This document shows, in pieces, positions 1-7,833 of a DNA stretch of 64,000 bases. The stretch's first letter is position 1; every line of letters starts with the position of its first letter. Origin of the DNA: Pseudomonadota bacterium. GTDB lineage: Bacteria; Pseudomonadota; Gammaproteobacteria; Burkholderiales; Burkholderiaceae_C. A model generated the notes under the pieces. That model was given only the letters and a program-made list of their open reading frames with translations. It was not told the origin of the DNA and made no database searches. Location: NCBI GenBank assembly GCA_023442945.1, contig JAEZWW010000048.1, positions 1 to 64,000 on the forward strand. Direction: 5' to 3'. The position numbers were made by a program, and so were the translations under genes.

Positions 1-1706
1 AGCCAGCACCGGGGCCCGGCGGCACGCCCGCCCCCGGTCCGGCGCCGTCTCCAGGGACACCGGCCCCGTCGCCCGGCACCGGCGGCGGCACCCCGTCACC
101 CGGCCCGGCGCCGTCACCCGGCCCACCGGCGCCGCCGCCCGCAGGGCAGTGGGCCGCGCCCGCCAACCTGAAGGAAGCGGCGCGCTTCTTGGCCCAGGCC
201 ACGCCCGGCGCGAACAAGGCCGAGATCCAGGCGCTGATGAACACGACCTACGCGCAGTGGATCGAAGCGCAGTTCGCCATGGCGCCCCTGGGGCCGAACT
301 ACTTCGACTGGCAGGCCAAGGCGCTGGACCAGGAAGACATCGACAGAAGCTCCGGCGGCGACCACGCGCAGACCGGCAACATGTGGCGCAAGCTGGTCCA
401 AAGCCCGGACGGGCTGCGCCAGCGCATGGTCCACGCGCTGGCTGAGATCTGGGTGGTGTTCTTCACCGACGGCCCGGGGTCCATGTGCTACATGGACTAC
501 ATGGACCGGCTGGAGCAGAACGCCTTCGGCAACTTCCGCACGCTGATGGAACGCCTGTTCCTGACCAAGGCGATGGCGGTATCGCTGACCTACAACTACA
601 ACACCAAAGCCGACCTGGTCAAAGGCAGCCAGCCCGATGAGAACATGGCGCGCGAGATCATGCAGCTGTTCACCATCGGGCTGTATGAACTCAACGCCGA
701 CGGCAGCCTGAAAGGCGGACGCGAACAGCCCACCTACGACGTGGCCGACGTGCAGGGCCTGGCGCGCGTCTTCACCGGCTGGGTCGAAAACCGCGACCTG
801 CTGCCCGGCGCCTACAAGCGCGACACGCAGAAGTACGACCTGAAACAGGAAGCCTGGCGCTACGAGACCGGCGAGAAGAAATTCCTCGGCGTCACGATCC
901 CCTCGGGCACCAGCGCCCAGGACAGCCTGCGCATCGCGCTGGACACCTTGTTCGCCCACCCCAACGTCGGGCCCTTCATCGGCAAGCAGCTGATCCAGCG
1001 CTTTGTCACCAGCAACCCCAGCGCCGGCTACATCGGACGGGTGAGCGCGGCCTTTGCCGACAACGGCGCCGGCACGCGCGGCGACCTGAAAGCGGTGCTG
1101 CGCGCCGTCCTGCTGGACCCGGAGGCACGCAACCCCGCCAACATGGCGTCGACCACCTTCGGCAAATTGCGCGAACCGATCTTCCGCTACAGCGGTTGGA
1201 ACCGCGCGTGGAAGACCACGTCCTTCAGCGGTTGGTGGAAGGACATGCCGGGCTACACCGGCGACCCAACCCGACTCGCGCAGGGGCCGCTGCAGTCACC
1301 CTCGGTCTTCAACTTCTTCCGCCCGGGCTACGTGCCGCCCACGTCGGCCATTGCGGACCAGCGCATGGTGGCGCCGGAGTTCCAGATCACGACCGAGATC
1401 TCGGTCGCGGCCTTCGTCAACTTCATGGAACGGCGCTTTTACCTGTCGCTGATCGGGCACACCAACCCCGACTACCGCGTCGACTATTCGCCCCTGCTGG
1501 CGCTGGCCTCCGAAGCCAGTTCGCAAAAGCTGGTCGATGAAATCAACCTGGTGCTGGCCGCCGGCCAGATCCCCGATGCCAAGGTGGCGCAGATGGCAGC
1601 GGCCGTGGACACGATTCCGAACAAGGACCAGAACGGCCAGCGCAACCGCGTGCACGCCGCGCTGACGCTGGTCATCGCCTCCCCCGAATACGCAGTGCTG
1701 AAGTGA
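1..1706 (+). CDS. DUF1800 family protein, 5' end outside the window
   Basis: The frame is open from base 3 to the stop at 1706, so the start lies upstream of the window. The first ~45 codons are a low-complexity Pro/Gly/Ala/Ser/Thr linker with repeated PSPG and PAPG units; the folded domain starts near base 165. DUF1800 hallmarks follow in order: ENMAREIMQLFTIG, DVQGLARVFTGW, and near the C-terminus SPSVFNFFRPGY. DUF1800 proteins are exported proteins of unknown function that are very often encoded next to a DUF1501 protein, as here with a 7-base gap. A TTG at 189 would delete the linker and the domain start, so I do not take it as the start. Confidence 0.9.
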   Translation, partial: PAPGPGGTPAPGPAPSPGTPAPSPGTGGGTPSPGPAPSPGPPAPPPAGQWAAPANLKEAARFLAQATPGANKAEIQALMNTTYAQWIEAQFAMAPLGPNYFDWQAKALDQEDIDRSSGGDHAQTGNMWRKLVQSPDGLRQRMVHALAEIWVVFFTDGPGSMCYMDYMDRLEQNAFGNFRTLMERLFLTKAMAVSLTYNYNTKADLVKGSQPDENMAREIMQLFTIGLYELNADGSLKGGREQPTYDVADVQGLARVFTGWVENRDLLPGAYKRDTQKYDLKQEAWRYETGEKKFLGVTIPSGTSAQDSLRIALDTLFAHPNVGPFIGKQLIQRFVTSNPSAGYIGRVSAAFADNGAGTRGDLKAVLRAVLLDPEARNPANMASTTFGKLREPIFRYSGWNRAWKTTSFSGWWKDMPGYTGDPTRLAQGPLQSPSVFNFFRPGYVPPTSAIADQRMVAPEFQITTEISVAAFVNFMERRFYLSLIGHTNPDYRVDYSPLLALASEASSQKLVDEINLVLAAGQIPDAKVAQMAAAVDTIPNKDQNGQRNRVHAALTLVIASPEYAVLK

Positions 1707-1713
1707 GCCCCGC

Positions 1714-3156
1714 ATGAGCCACCACGACCATTCCTCCGACCTGCCCCTGTTCCCGCACATCGACGGGGGCACCGCGTCGCGCCGCGAATTCCTCAAGCGC
1801 AGCGCCGTCCTGTCGGCCGTGGCCGCCACCGGCGCGCCCCTGGCGCTGAACCTGGCCGCCATTGGCGAAGCCGCGGCCCAAATCGCCAGCGACTACAAGG
1901 CCATCGTCTGCATCTTCCTGAACGGCGGCAACGACTACGCCAACACTCTGGTGCCCTACGACCAGTCCACCTACAACGCGTACTTCGGCTTGCGCGAAAA
2001 CCTGGCTTACACGCGCGACGCACTGACCGGCGCCGGCACGGTGCTGGCGCCGGAGCGCGCGCTGGCAGGTGGCGTGCAGTACGCGCTGCCGCCCGAGCTG
2101 CAGCCGCTCAAGCGCATTTTTGACGCCAAACATCTGGCGCCCGTGTTGAACGTCGGCACCTTGATCGAGCCGACCACCAAGGCGCAGTTCAACGCCAAGA
2201 ACGTGCGGATCCCGCCGCGCATCGGCTCGCACAACGACCAGTCCTCGTTCTGGCAATCGTCGCTGACCGAGGGCGCCACGTCCGGCTGGGGCGGACGCAT
2301 CGGCGACCTGATCGCCTCCGGCAACCAAAAGTCGATCTTTACCTGCATGGGCGTGGGCGGCAACGCGGTGTTCCTGTCGGGCAAGACGATCTCCCAGTAC
2401 CAGATCGGCAGCGGCGGCACCCTGGCCGTCAACGCCATCAAGAACGGGCTGGGTGGCTCGCAGGCCTGTTCGACCCTGCTGCGCGAGATCATGACCAAGA
2501 CGACGTCCGCGCACCTGATGGAGCGCGAGTACGTGCGCATTTGCGAGCGCTCGATCGACTCCGAAGCCACGCTGACCACGGCCTTGACCGGCATCGACGT
2601 GCCCGGCTTTGCCGACGCAGCCGACAACTCCCTGGCCGCGCAGCTGAAGATGGTCGCGCGCCTGATCAAGGCCAGCGGCTCGCTGGGCCTCAAACGCCAG
2701 GTCTTCATGGTGTCGCTGGGCGGGTTTGACAACCATTCCGACCTGAAGAAGCTGCACCCGATCTTGCTGACGAAGATCGGCAGCGCCATGGCTTCTTTCT
2801 ACGACGCCACGGTGGCCATGGGCATGGCCAACAACGTGGTGTCCTTCACCGCGTCCGACTTCGGCCGCACGCTGACCAGCAACAGCAGCGGCTCCGACCA
2901 CGGCTGGGGCTCCACCCAGTTCGTCATGGGCGGCGCTGTGGCGGGCAAGAACTTCATCGGCAAAAGCCCGCAGTTCGCCAACAACGGCGAAGACGACTTC
3001 GGCCAAGGACGCCTGGTGCCCTCCACCGGTGTAGACCAATTGGCCGCCACGCTGGCCAGCTGGTTTGACCTGTCGGACTCGCAGATCGAAATGGTGATGC
3101 CCAACATCGTCCACTTCGACAAGAGCGCGCGCAACCTGGGCTTCATGCGGGTTTGA
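1714..3156 (+). CDS. DUF1501 family protein with Tat signal
   Basis: This 480-residue protein has a twin-arginine signal around residues 22-55: SRREFLK followed by a hydrophobic Ala/Leu stretch ending near AAAQ. It should therefore be folded in the cytoplasm and exported. Family signatures are present: FLNGGNDYANTLVPYD near the N-terminus, GGFDNHSDL in the middle and SDFGRTLTSN plus DHGWGSTQFVMGG near the C-terminus, a metal-phosphatase-like (sulfatase-superfamily) pattern. The ATG lies 7 bases after the DUF1800 stop, so the two are probably one transcript and act together at the envelope. The biochemical role of this pair is not established. Confidence 0.92.
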   Translation: MSHHDHSSDLPLFPHIDGGTASRREFLKRSAVLSAVAATGAPLALNLAAIGEAAAQIASDYKAIVCIFLNGGNDYANTLVPYDQSTYNAYFGLRENLAYTRDALTGAGTVLAPERALAGGVQYALPPELQPLKRIFDAKHLAPVLNVGTLIEPTTKAQFNAKNVRIPPRIGSHNDQSSFWQSSLTEGATSGWGGRIGDLIASGNQKSIFTCMGVGGNAVFLSGKTISQYQIGSGGTLAVNAIKNGLGGSQACSTLLREIMTKTTSAHLMEREYVRICERSIDSEATLTTALTGIDVPGFADAADNSLAAQLKMVARLIKASGSLGLKRQVFMVSLGGFDNHSDLKKLHPILLTKIGSAMASFYDATVAMGMANNVVSFTASDFGRTLTSNSSGSDHGWGSTQFVMGGAVAGKNFIGKSPQFANNGEDDFGQGRLVPSTGVDQLAATLASWFDLSDSQIEMVMPNIVHFDKSARNLGFMRV

Positions 3157-3192
3157 CGCCCGGCCTGGTCCAAGGGCGGGTCAGCGCCCGGA

Positions 3193-3252
3193 TTTCAAGC
3201 TAAAACCGACGCTGGCCCTAGCACTACCTGCGCGGCCAGCTATCGTTTTAGG
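3193..3252 (-). repeat. Dispersed repeat copy R1
   Basis: This copy carries the family core ctgcgcggccagcta preceded by gctggccctag, just after the 3' end of the DUF1501 gene. Strand is assigned so that '+' copies read tagctg...cgcag and '-' copies the reverse complement. Confidence 0.75.
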
Positions 3253-3264
3253 AATTCGTGGTCC

Positions 3265-3451
3265 ATGGCCGTGGCGAAGCGACCACGACAGCAAGGCATC
3301 CTGGCGTGGATGGCCTTCTGTTCGCGCTGTCCGGCGTTGTGCTGGCGAAGGCTGGACCTGGGCGGCCATGATCGCCGGCGCGGCGTTCTCGGCCGTGCCG
3401 GTGGTCTGGTTCGCTTGGCAGCGCCTGTTGCCGCCCGAGTGGCCTGACGAC
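3265..3451 (+). pseudogene. Decayed small two-helix membrane protein
   Basis: No single frame gives a convincing protein here, but three frames joined in order do: a basic start (MAVAKRPRQQGILAWMA) from 3265, then LFALSGVVLAKA in the next frame from about 3318, then WTWAAMIAGAAFSAVPVV and a short tail ending LLPPEWPDD with a stop at about 3451. The composite is a natural-looking ~65-residue protein with two hydrophobic segments. Going from each piece to the next needs the loss of one base, so two single-base deletions would explain it. It could also be an assembly error or a chance pattern. I do not recognise the family. Confidence 0.35.
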
Positions 3452-3588
3452 TGAGATGGCGGCAGCTGCGGGCAGCCACCTGGCTGCGCGGCGCGCTGCG
3501 GCAGCGCCTCGCTCAAACACCGAACAGCCCGATACACACCCAACCGGTTCTTTTGCTATGGGGCGTTGATGGCACTGCGCACAAATAC

Positions 3589-3604
3589 TTACTACGTATA
3601 GTAA
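3589..3604. promoter_or_regulatory. Inverted repeat TTACTA-CGTA-TAGTAA
   Basis: Perfect 6-bp arms around a 4-bp centre, inside an AT-rich island that stands out from the GC-rich surroundings upstream of the coiled-coil gene. It is operator-like; no binding protein can be named. Confidence 0.35.
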
Positions 3605-3696
3605 ATTTTGAAAAGACCAGCCCATCACCCGTCGTGTTCACCCCGTGCCGATGCGAAACGGTCCGACTTGATTTTTCAAACCAACGGGGGTATTCC

Positions 3697-3771
3697 ATGA
3701 ACATCTGCCGGTGCGCCGTCCATTGGCAGATTCCAGCTTCGACGGCCGAGATGAGGAGGCACACACCATGA
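3697..3771 (+). CDS. Possible 24-residue leader ORF
   Basis: A short ORF (MNICRCAVHWQIP...) begins 6 bases after a run of Gs (ggggg) that could serve as a ribosome site. Its TGA overlaps the ATG of the next gene as ATGA, the usual geometry for translational coupling. The peptide has two close cysteines. It may be a real leader peptide or only the chance open frame around the downstream ribosome site; nothing else supports it. Confidence 0.25.
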   Translation: MNICRCAVHWQIPASTAEMRRHTP

Positions 3772-4208
3772 AACTTTCCGATCTGCTGCAATCCCTGACC
3801 GAAGGCACGCGCCACTTTGAAGCCCAGATGGACGAATGGGGCAAGAACCTGACCGCCCAAGGCCACGACCTGAAGGCCAAGGCCGACGAATGGCAAAAAT
3901 CGGCGGACCAGCGCAGCAAGGAATGGGCGGCGCAGCTGAGCGCCTACTCGAACAACGTCGACGCCGACCTGAAAGCCCAATGGACCAAGCTGCAAGCGGA
4001 CGTGGACGCCCAGCTGACGACCCTGCGCACGCAAGCCGCCCAGTGGCGTGCCGAAGCCGACAAGAAGGACGCCGACACCGCCGCCACCTGGTACGAAGCC
4101 TACGCCACCAACATGGTCGCCCTGGCCAAGCGCACCGAGCAGGAAGCCGCGACCGCCATCGCTGCGGCGGCCGACGCCCGCGCCAAGGCCAACACCAAGA
4201 AGGCCTGA
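3768..4208 (+). CDS. Coiled-coil / amphipathic-helix protein of unknown function
   Basis: The ATG at 3768 is chosen because gaggagg lies 9-15 bases upstream; a longer in-frame reading from 3711 lacks a site. The 146-residue product is almost entirely helical: Lys, Glu, Asp, Ala and Gln rich, with regular spacing of Trp and Leu (DEWGKNL, DEWQKSA, KEWAAQL, AQWTKLQ, AQWRAEA), that is, an 11-residue-like amphipathic repeat with a Trp in most units. There is no signal peptide or membrane segment. The pattern resembles apolipoprotein-like, phasin-like or LEA-like helices that coat lipid or polymer surfaces, but I cannot place it in a family. Confidence 0.8.
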   Translation: MKLSDLLQSLTEGTRHFEAQMDEWGKNLTAQGHDLKAKADEWQKSADQRSKEWAAQLSAYSNNVDADLKAQWTKLQADVDAQLTTLRTQAAQWRAEADKKDADTAATWYEAYATNMVALAKRTEQEAATAIAAAADARAKANTKKA

Positions 4209-4461
4209 CGCGTCCGGCACAGCGGCCGAGGCGATTGCCGCCGCCTGCGCCCTGGCCGGGTGCGCCCCGGCGCTCAGGTCTACGGGCTGGTTTTTGGTGA
4301 TTGGCGCGCCCCGAACCCTGTCACGACACCGAGCCATGCGCGGGCCAGCCGGATTCAGCACCGCCTAGCTTGATCCCTGCTTGCTTGAGTGCTGCGGCAG
4401 CGCCGCGCTGTCTTGCGCCCGGGCGACAATCGCCGTCCGCCTCCTTTTTGTCACCGATGGC

Positions 4462-5046
4462 ATGACCCCGACCCCACGCCGCTCCAACTCCCGCGACAAG
4501 ATCCTGGCCGCCGCCACACGGCTGGTGGCAGAAGGCGGGGTGCCGCAACTCACCATCGAAGCCGCGGCCGCCGCCGCGGGCGTCACCAAGGCCGGCCTGA
4601 TCTACCACTTCAAGACCCGCGACGAGCTGCTGACGGCCGTGGAGGAAGGCATGGCGCGCGATATCGACGTCTACAGTCGCGCCGCCGAGCCCGCGCGCAA
4701 CGCCGCCGCCAAGGCAAGCGCCCGCCCTCACCCCGACGCGCTGAAGTCCGCACTGCTGGAACAGGTGGACATGGCTTTCGACATGCCCGAGCCACTGCAG
4801 CGCCTGATGCGCAGCCTGCTGCAAGCCCACGCCACCCACGCCACGGTGCTGCAACCGGTGCAGGCCCTGTTCGACCGCGCCTACGGTCAAATGGCCCAAA
4901 GCGGCGACCCCGGCCACGCCCTGCTGGTCAGCCTGGCCATGGACGGCCTGCAGCTGATCGACCTGCTGCAGCTGCACACCTTCGCGCCCGAGCAACGCAC
5001 GGCGGTCAAGCAGGCCGCGCAAGAACTGATCGCGCGGTTGCCCTGA
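4462..5046 (+). CDS. TetR/AcrR family transcriptional regulator
   Basis: The ATG at 4462 starts MTPTPRRSNSRDKIL; an in-frame ATG at 4381 would add a Cys-rich stretch unlike any TetR N-terminus. The 194-residue protein has the TetR helix-turn-helix at about residues 10-57 (RDKILAAATRLVAEGG, then LTIEAAAAAAGVTKAGLIYHFKTRDELL). The C-terminal half is a helical ligand domain with Leu-rich segments typical of TetR dimerisation. It faces glmS tail to tail, so its target is not obvious from position; it may control itself or a distant efflux gene. Confidence 0.9.
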   Translation: MTPTPRRSNSRDKILAAATRLVAEGGVPQLTIEAAAAAAGVTKAGLIYHFKTRDELLTAVEEGMARDIDVYSRAAEPARNAAAKASARPHPDALKSALLEQVDMAFDMPEPLQRLMRSLLQAHATHATVLQPVQALFDRAYGQMAQSGDPGHALLVSLAMDGLQLIDLLQLHTFAPEQRTAVKQAAQELIARLP

Positions 5047-5085
5047 GCGCGCGTGCGGCAGCCGTTGCAGCGCACTCCCGCCCGC

Positions 5086-6993
5086 TCACTCCACCGTCAC
5101 ACTCTTAGCCAGATTCCTTGGCTTGTCCACGTCGGTGCCGCGCGCCACGGCCGTGTGGTAAGCCAAGAGCTGCAGCGGCACGACGTGCAGGATGGGCGAC
5201 AGCTGGCCGTAGTGCTCGGGCATGCGGATCACGTGCAGGCCTTCGCCGGCTTCGATGCGGGTGTCGGCATCGGCCAGCACGTACAGCACACCGCCGCGCG
5301 CGCGCACTTCCTGCATATTGCTTTTCAGCTTTTCCAGCAGCGCGTCGTTGGGCGCGACGGTGACCACCGGCATGCTGCTGGTGACCAGCGCCAGCGGGCC
5401 GTGTTTGAGCTCGCCCGCGGCGTAGGCCTCGGCGTGGATGTAGGTGATCTCTTTCAGCTTGAGCGCGCCTTCCTGCGCGATCGGGTAGTGCAGGCCGCGG
5501 CCCAAGAACAAGGCGTTTTCCTTGCTGGCGAACTGCTCGGCCCAGTCGATGATCTGCGGCTCCAGCGCCAGCACGGCCTGCAGCGCCGTGGGCAGGTGGC
5601 GCATGGCTTTCAGGTGCGCCGCTTCCTGCTCGTCCGTCAGCAAGCCACGCGATTTGGCCAGGGCCAGCGTCAACAGGAACAGCCCGGCCAGCTGGGTGGT
5701 GAAGGCCTTGGTGCTGGCCACGCCGATCTCGATGCCGGCGCGCGTGACGTAGGCCAGCTTGCATTCGCGCACCATGGCGCTTGTGGCGACATTGCACACC
5801 GTCAGCGTGTGGGGCATGCCCAGCGACTGCGCGTGGCGCAGCGCCGAGAGCGTGTCGGCCGTCTCGCCCGATTGGGTGATGGTGACCACCAGCGTGGCCG
5901 GGTCGGGCACGGATTCGCGGTAGCGGTATTCGCTGGCGATCTCCACCTGGCAGGGCAGCTTGGCGATGGCTTCGATCCAGTACTTGGCCACGCAACCGGC
6001 GTAGTAGCTGGTGCCGCAGGCCAGGATCAGCACCTGGCGGACCTTCTGGAAGGTGGGGTACGCACCGTCGCCCGGCGCGTGGTTGTTGGCCGCCTCAAAC
6101 AACTCGGGCACCACGGCTTCGACGCCTTCCAGCGTGTCGGCGATGGCGCGCGGCTGCTCGAAGATTTCCTTTTGCATGTAGTGGCGGTAGGGGCCCAGTT
6201 CGGCCGCGCCGCTCATCGCCTGCACGGTGCGCGCCGGGCGCTGCACGCGTTGGCCGGCGCGGTCGGTGACCCAATGCTTGCCCAGCTGCAGGTCGACCAC
6301 GTCGCCCTCTTCCAGGTAGACGATCTGGTCCGTCACGCCGGCCAGGGCCATGGCGTCGCTGGCCAGGAAGTTCTCCTTGCCGTCCGCGCCCAAGCCAACC
6401 ACCAGGGGCGAGCCCTGGCGCGCACCGACCAGGCGGTGGGGCTCGTCGCGGTGCAGCACGGCGATCGAATAGCTGCCCCGCAGGCGTTTGGTGGCCGCCT
6501 GCACCGCCGCCAGCAGGTCGCCGTCGTACAGGCTGTCGATCAGGTGGACGATGACCTCGGTGTCGGTCTGGCTGACGAAGCGGTAGCCGCGCCGCTGCAG
6601 CTCGGTGTGCAGCTCTTCGTGGTTTTCAATGATGCCGTTGTGCACCAGGGTGACGCGGCCGGCGCGTTCGTCCTCCGCCGCGTCCGCGCCGCGCGGGCCG
6701 GTGCTGAAGTGCGGGTGCGCGTTGGTGACGGCCGGCGCGCCGTGCGTGGCCCAGCGCGTGTGGGCGATGCCGGTATGGCCTTGCAGGTGCTCCTGCTCGC
6801 ACTGTTGCGCCAGGTCGGCCACGCGCGCGATGCCGCGCACGCGCCGCAGCTCACCCGCCGGCGCGTCGGCCACGCCCGCCGTGTGCACGGCCACGCCGCA
6901 GGAGTCGTACCCGCGGTATTCCAGCCGCTGCAGACCTTGCAGCAGGATGGGGACGATGTTGCGCGTGGAAACTGCTCCGACGATGCCGCACAT
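5086..6993 (-). CDS. glmS: Glutamine--fructose-6-phosphate aminotransferase (isomerizing)
   Basis: GlmS makes glucosamine-6-phosphate from fructose-6-phosphate and glutamine, the first step towards UDP-GlcNAc for peptidoglycan and LPS, in the cytoplasm. The protein starts MCGIVGAVS, so Cys2 becomes the N-terminal nucleophile of the glutaminase domain (about residues 2-240). Two SIS sugar-isomerase domains follow (CGTSYYAG and QSGETADTLSAL in the first, LGRGLHYPIAQEGALKLKEI in the second) and the conserved end KPRNLAKSVTVE. At 635 residues it is slightly longer than the E. coli enzyme. An aaggag site sits 7 bases before the ATG. A divergent Lrp-type regulator lies upstream. Confidence 0.98.
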   Translation of the reverse strand: MCGIVGAVSTRNIVPILLQGLQRLEYRGYDSCGVAVHTAGVADAPAGELRRVRGIARVADLAQQCEQEHLQGHTGIAHTRWATHGAPAVTNAHPHFSTGPRGADAAEDERAGRVTLVHNGIIENHEELHTELQRRGYRFVSQTDTEVIVHLIDSLYDGDLLAAVQAATKRLRGSYSIAVLHRDEPHRLVGARQGSPLVVGLGADGKENFLASDAMALAGVTDQIVYLEEGDVVDLQLGKHWVTDRAGQRVQRPARTVQAMSGAAELGPYRHYMQKEIFEQPRAIADTLEGVEAVVPELFEAANNHAPGDGAYPTFQKVRQVLILACGTSYYAGCVAKYWIEAIAKLPCQVEIASEYRYRESVPDPATLVVTITQSGETADTLSALRHAQSLGMPHTLTVCNVATSAMVRECKLAYVTRAGIEIGVASTKAFTTQLAGLFLLTLALAKSRGLLTDEQEAAHLKAMRHLPTALQAVLALEPQIIDWAEQFASKENALFLGRGLHYPIAQEGALKLKEITYIHAEAYAAGELKHGPLALVTSSMPVVTVAPNDALLEKLKSNMQEVRARGGVLYVLADADTRIEAGEGLHVIRMPEHYGQLSPILHVVPLQLLAYHTAVARGTDVDKPRNLAKSVTVE

Positions 6994-7106
6994 GGGCGCT
7001 CCTTGGGATGAGGATTGGGGGTGGCTGACCCGCCGTTTGACCGCCGGGTACGGAACGCATGCTAGCCCTGCGTCTGGAAAATTACACCACTACAATTAGC
7101 CGATAT

Positions 7107-7117
7107 TTGGAATCCAA
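7107..7117. promoter_or_regulatory. Palindrome TTGGAATCCAA in the glmS/lrp-like spacer
   Basis: A perfect 11-bp palindrome lies 34 bases before the regulator start. A related spaced form (TGGAA-CTTGA-TTCCA) lies just inside the regulator coding sequence, at about 7167-7181. Paired dyads fit autoregulation by an Lrp/AsnC octamer, but this is inference from position and symmetry. Confidence 0.4.
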
Positions 7118-7150
7118 TTTCTTCACCGACGATTCCAGCCCAATAATTTC

Positions 7151-7645
7151 ATGATTGAAGAAAATTTGGAACTTGATTCCACAGATTGGGCCATGCTGGC
7201 CGCCTTGCAAGCCGACGCCCGGCAAAGCAACCAGGCGCTGGCCGAACGCGCGCGCGTGTCGCCGCCGACCGCGCTGCGCCGCGTGCGGCGTTTGCACGAG
7301 GCGGGCCTGATCACGGGACAGCTGGCGGTGCTGGACGAAGACCGCATCGCCGCGCTGCAAGGCCATGGCCTGACGGTGTTGGTCGAGGTGTCGCTGGACC
7401 AGCAGGGCGCCGAGCACCTGGCCGCTTTCGAGCGCCGCGCCGTGGCCGACGACGCGGTGCAGCAGTGCTACCGCGTGTCGCCGGGGCCGGACTTCGTGCT
7501 GGTGCTGCGGGTGCGCGACATGCCCGCATACTACGCGCTGGCCGAAAGCCTGTTCACGCAAGACGCCAACGTGCGCAACGTGCGCGCCTTCTTTTCGGTC
7601 AAGCGCGCCAAGTTCGCGCCGCACGTGCCGCTGTCGGGGGCGTGA
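7151..7645 (+). CDS. Lrp/AsnC family transcriptional regulator
   Basis: This 164-residue protein has an N-terminal winged helix-turn-helix (about residues 12-60: LAALQADARQSNQALAERA, then SPPTALRRVRRLHEAGLI) and a C-terminal RAM-type ligand and oligomerisation domain (VLVEVSLDQQG, then YRVSPGPDFVLVLRVRDM). Members of this family are amino-acid-responsive regulators that usually bind their own promoter and a neighbouring gene. It is divergent from glmS across a 157-bp spacer with palindromes. The gene downstream, after repeat R2, is convergent, so glmS or itself is the nearest candidate target. Confidence 0.93.
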   Translation: MIEENLELDSTDWAMLAALQADARQSNQALAERARVSPPTALRRVRRLHEAGLITGQLAVLDEDRIAALQGHGLTVLVEVSLDQQGAEHLAAFERRAVADDAVQQCYRVSPGPDFVLVLRVRDMPAYYALAESLFTQDANVRNVRAFFSVKRAKFAPHVPLSGA

Positions 7646-7693
7646 GCGGCGGTGGACGCCCGCCGTCGCGTGCTGGCGGCGGCCCGCCACGGC

Positions 7694-7766
7694 ATTTTCA
7701 AATGAAATTGGCCTGCAGCCCTACAACCATCTGCGCGGCCAGCTACTGAATCAGTAGCAATTTCAC
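7694..7766 (-). repeat. Dispersed repeat copy R2
   Basis: Clear copy (ctacaaccatctgcgcggcc followed by the palindrome gctactgaatcagtagc), located between the convergent Lrp-like and aldolase genes. It shows well the two-part structure: the core arm plus a second perfect short palindrome. Confidence 0.85.
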
Positions 7767-7833
7767 CGCCACACCGCGCGACCCGTAGGCAAGGCGCACA
7801 CCGCCGATCAGGCGCCCGAGGCGCCCGTCAGCA

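Larger units (their letters stand above)
3157..3767. other. 611-bp spacer between DUF1501 and coiled-coil genes
   Basis: This gap contains, in order, repeat copy R1, the decayed membrane-protein gene, a relatively AT-rich stretch with an inverted repeat (3589-3604), a weak promoter-like pair (TTGATT at 3668, TATTCC at 3691, 17-bp spacing) and a 24-codon leader ORF (3697-3771). No other gene is evident. Confidence 0.6.

Noticed and set aside
5053..7011. 652-codon open frame antisense to glmS, and a 926-codon open frame at 36874-39654 antisense to murD and mraY
   Set aside because: In this high-GC sequence the frames opposite real genes stay open by codon bias. The translations are His/Gln/Arg/Gly-rich with no domain pattern, while the opposite strand holds clear enzymes.
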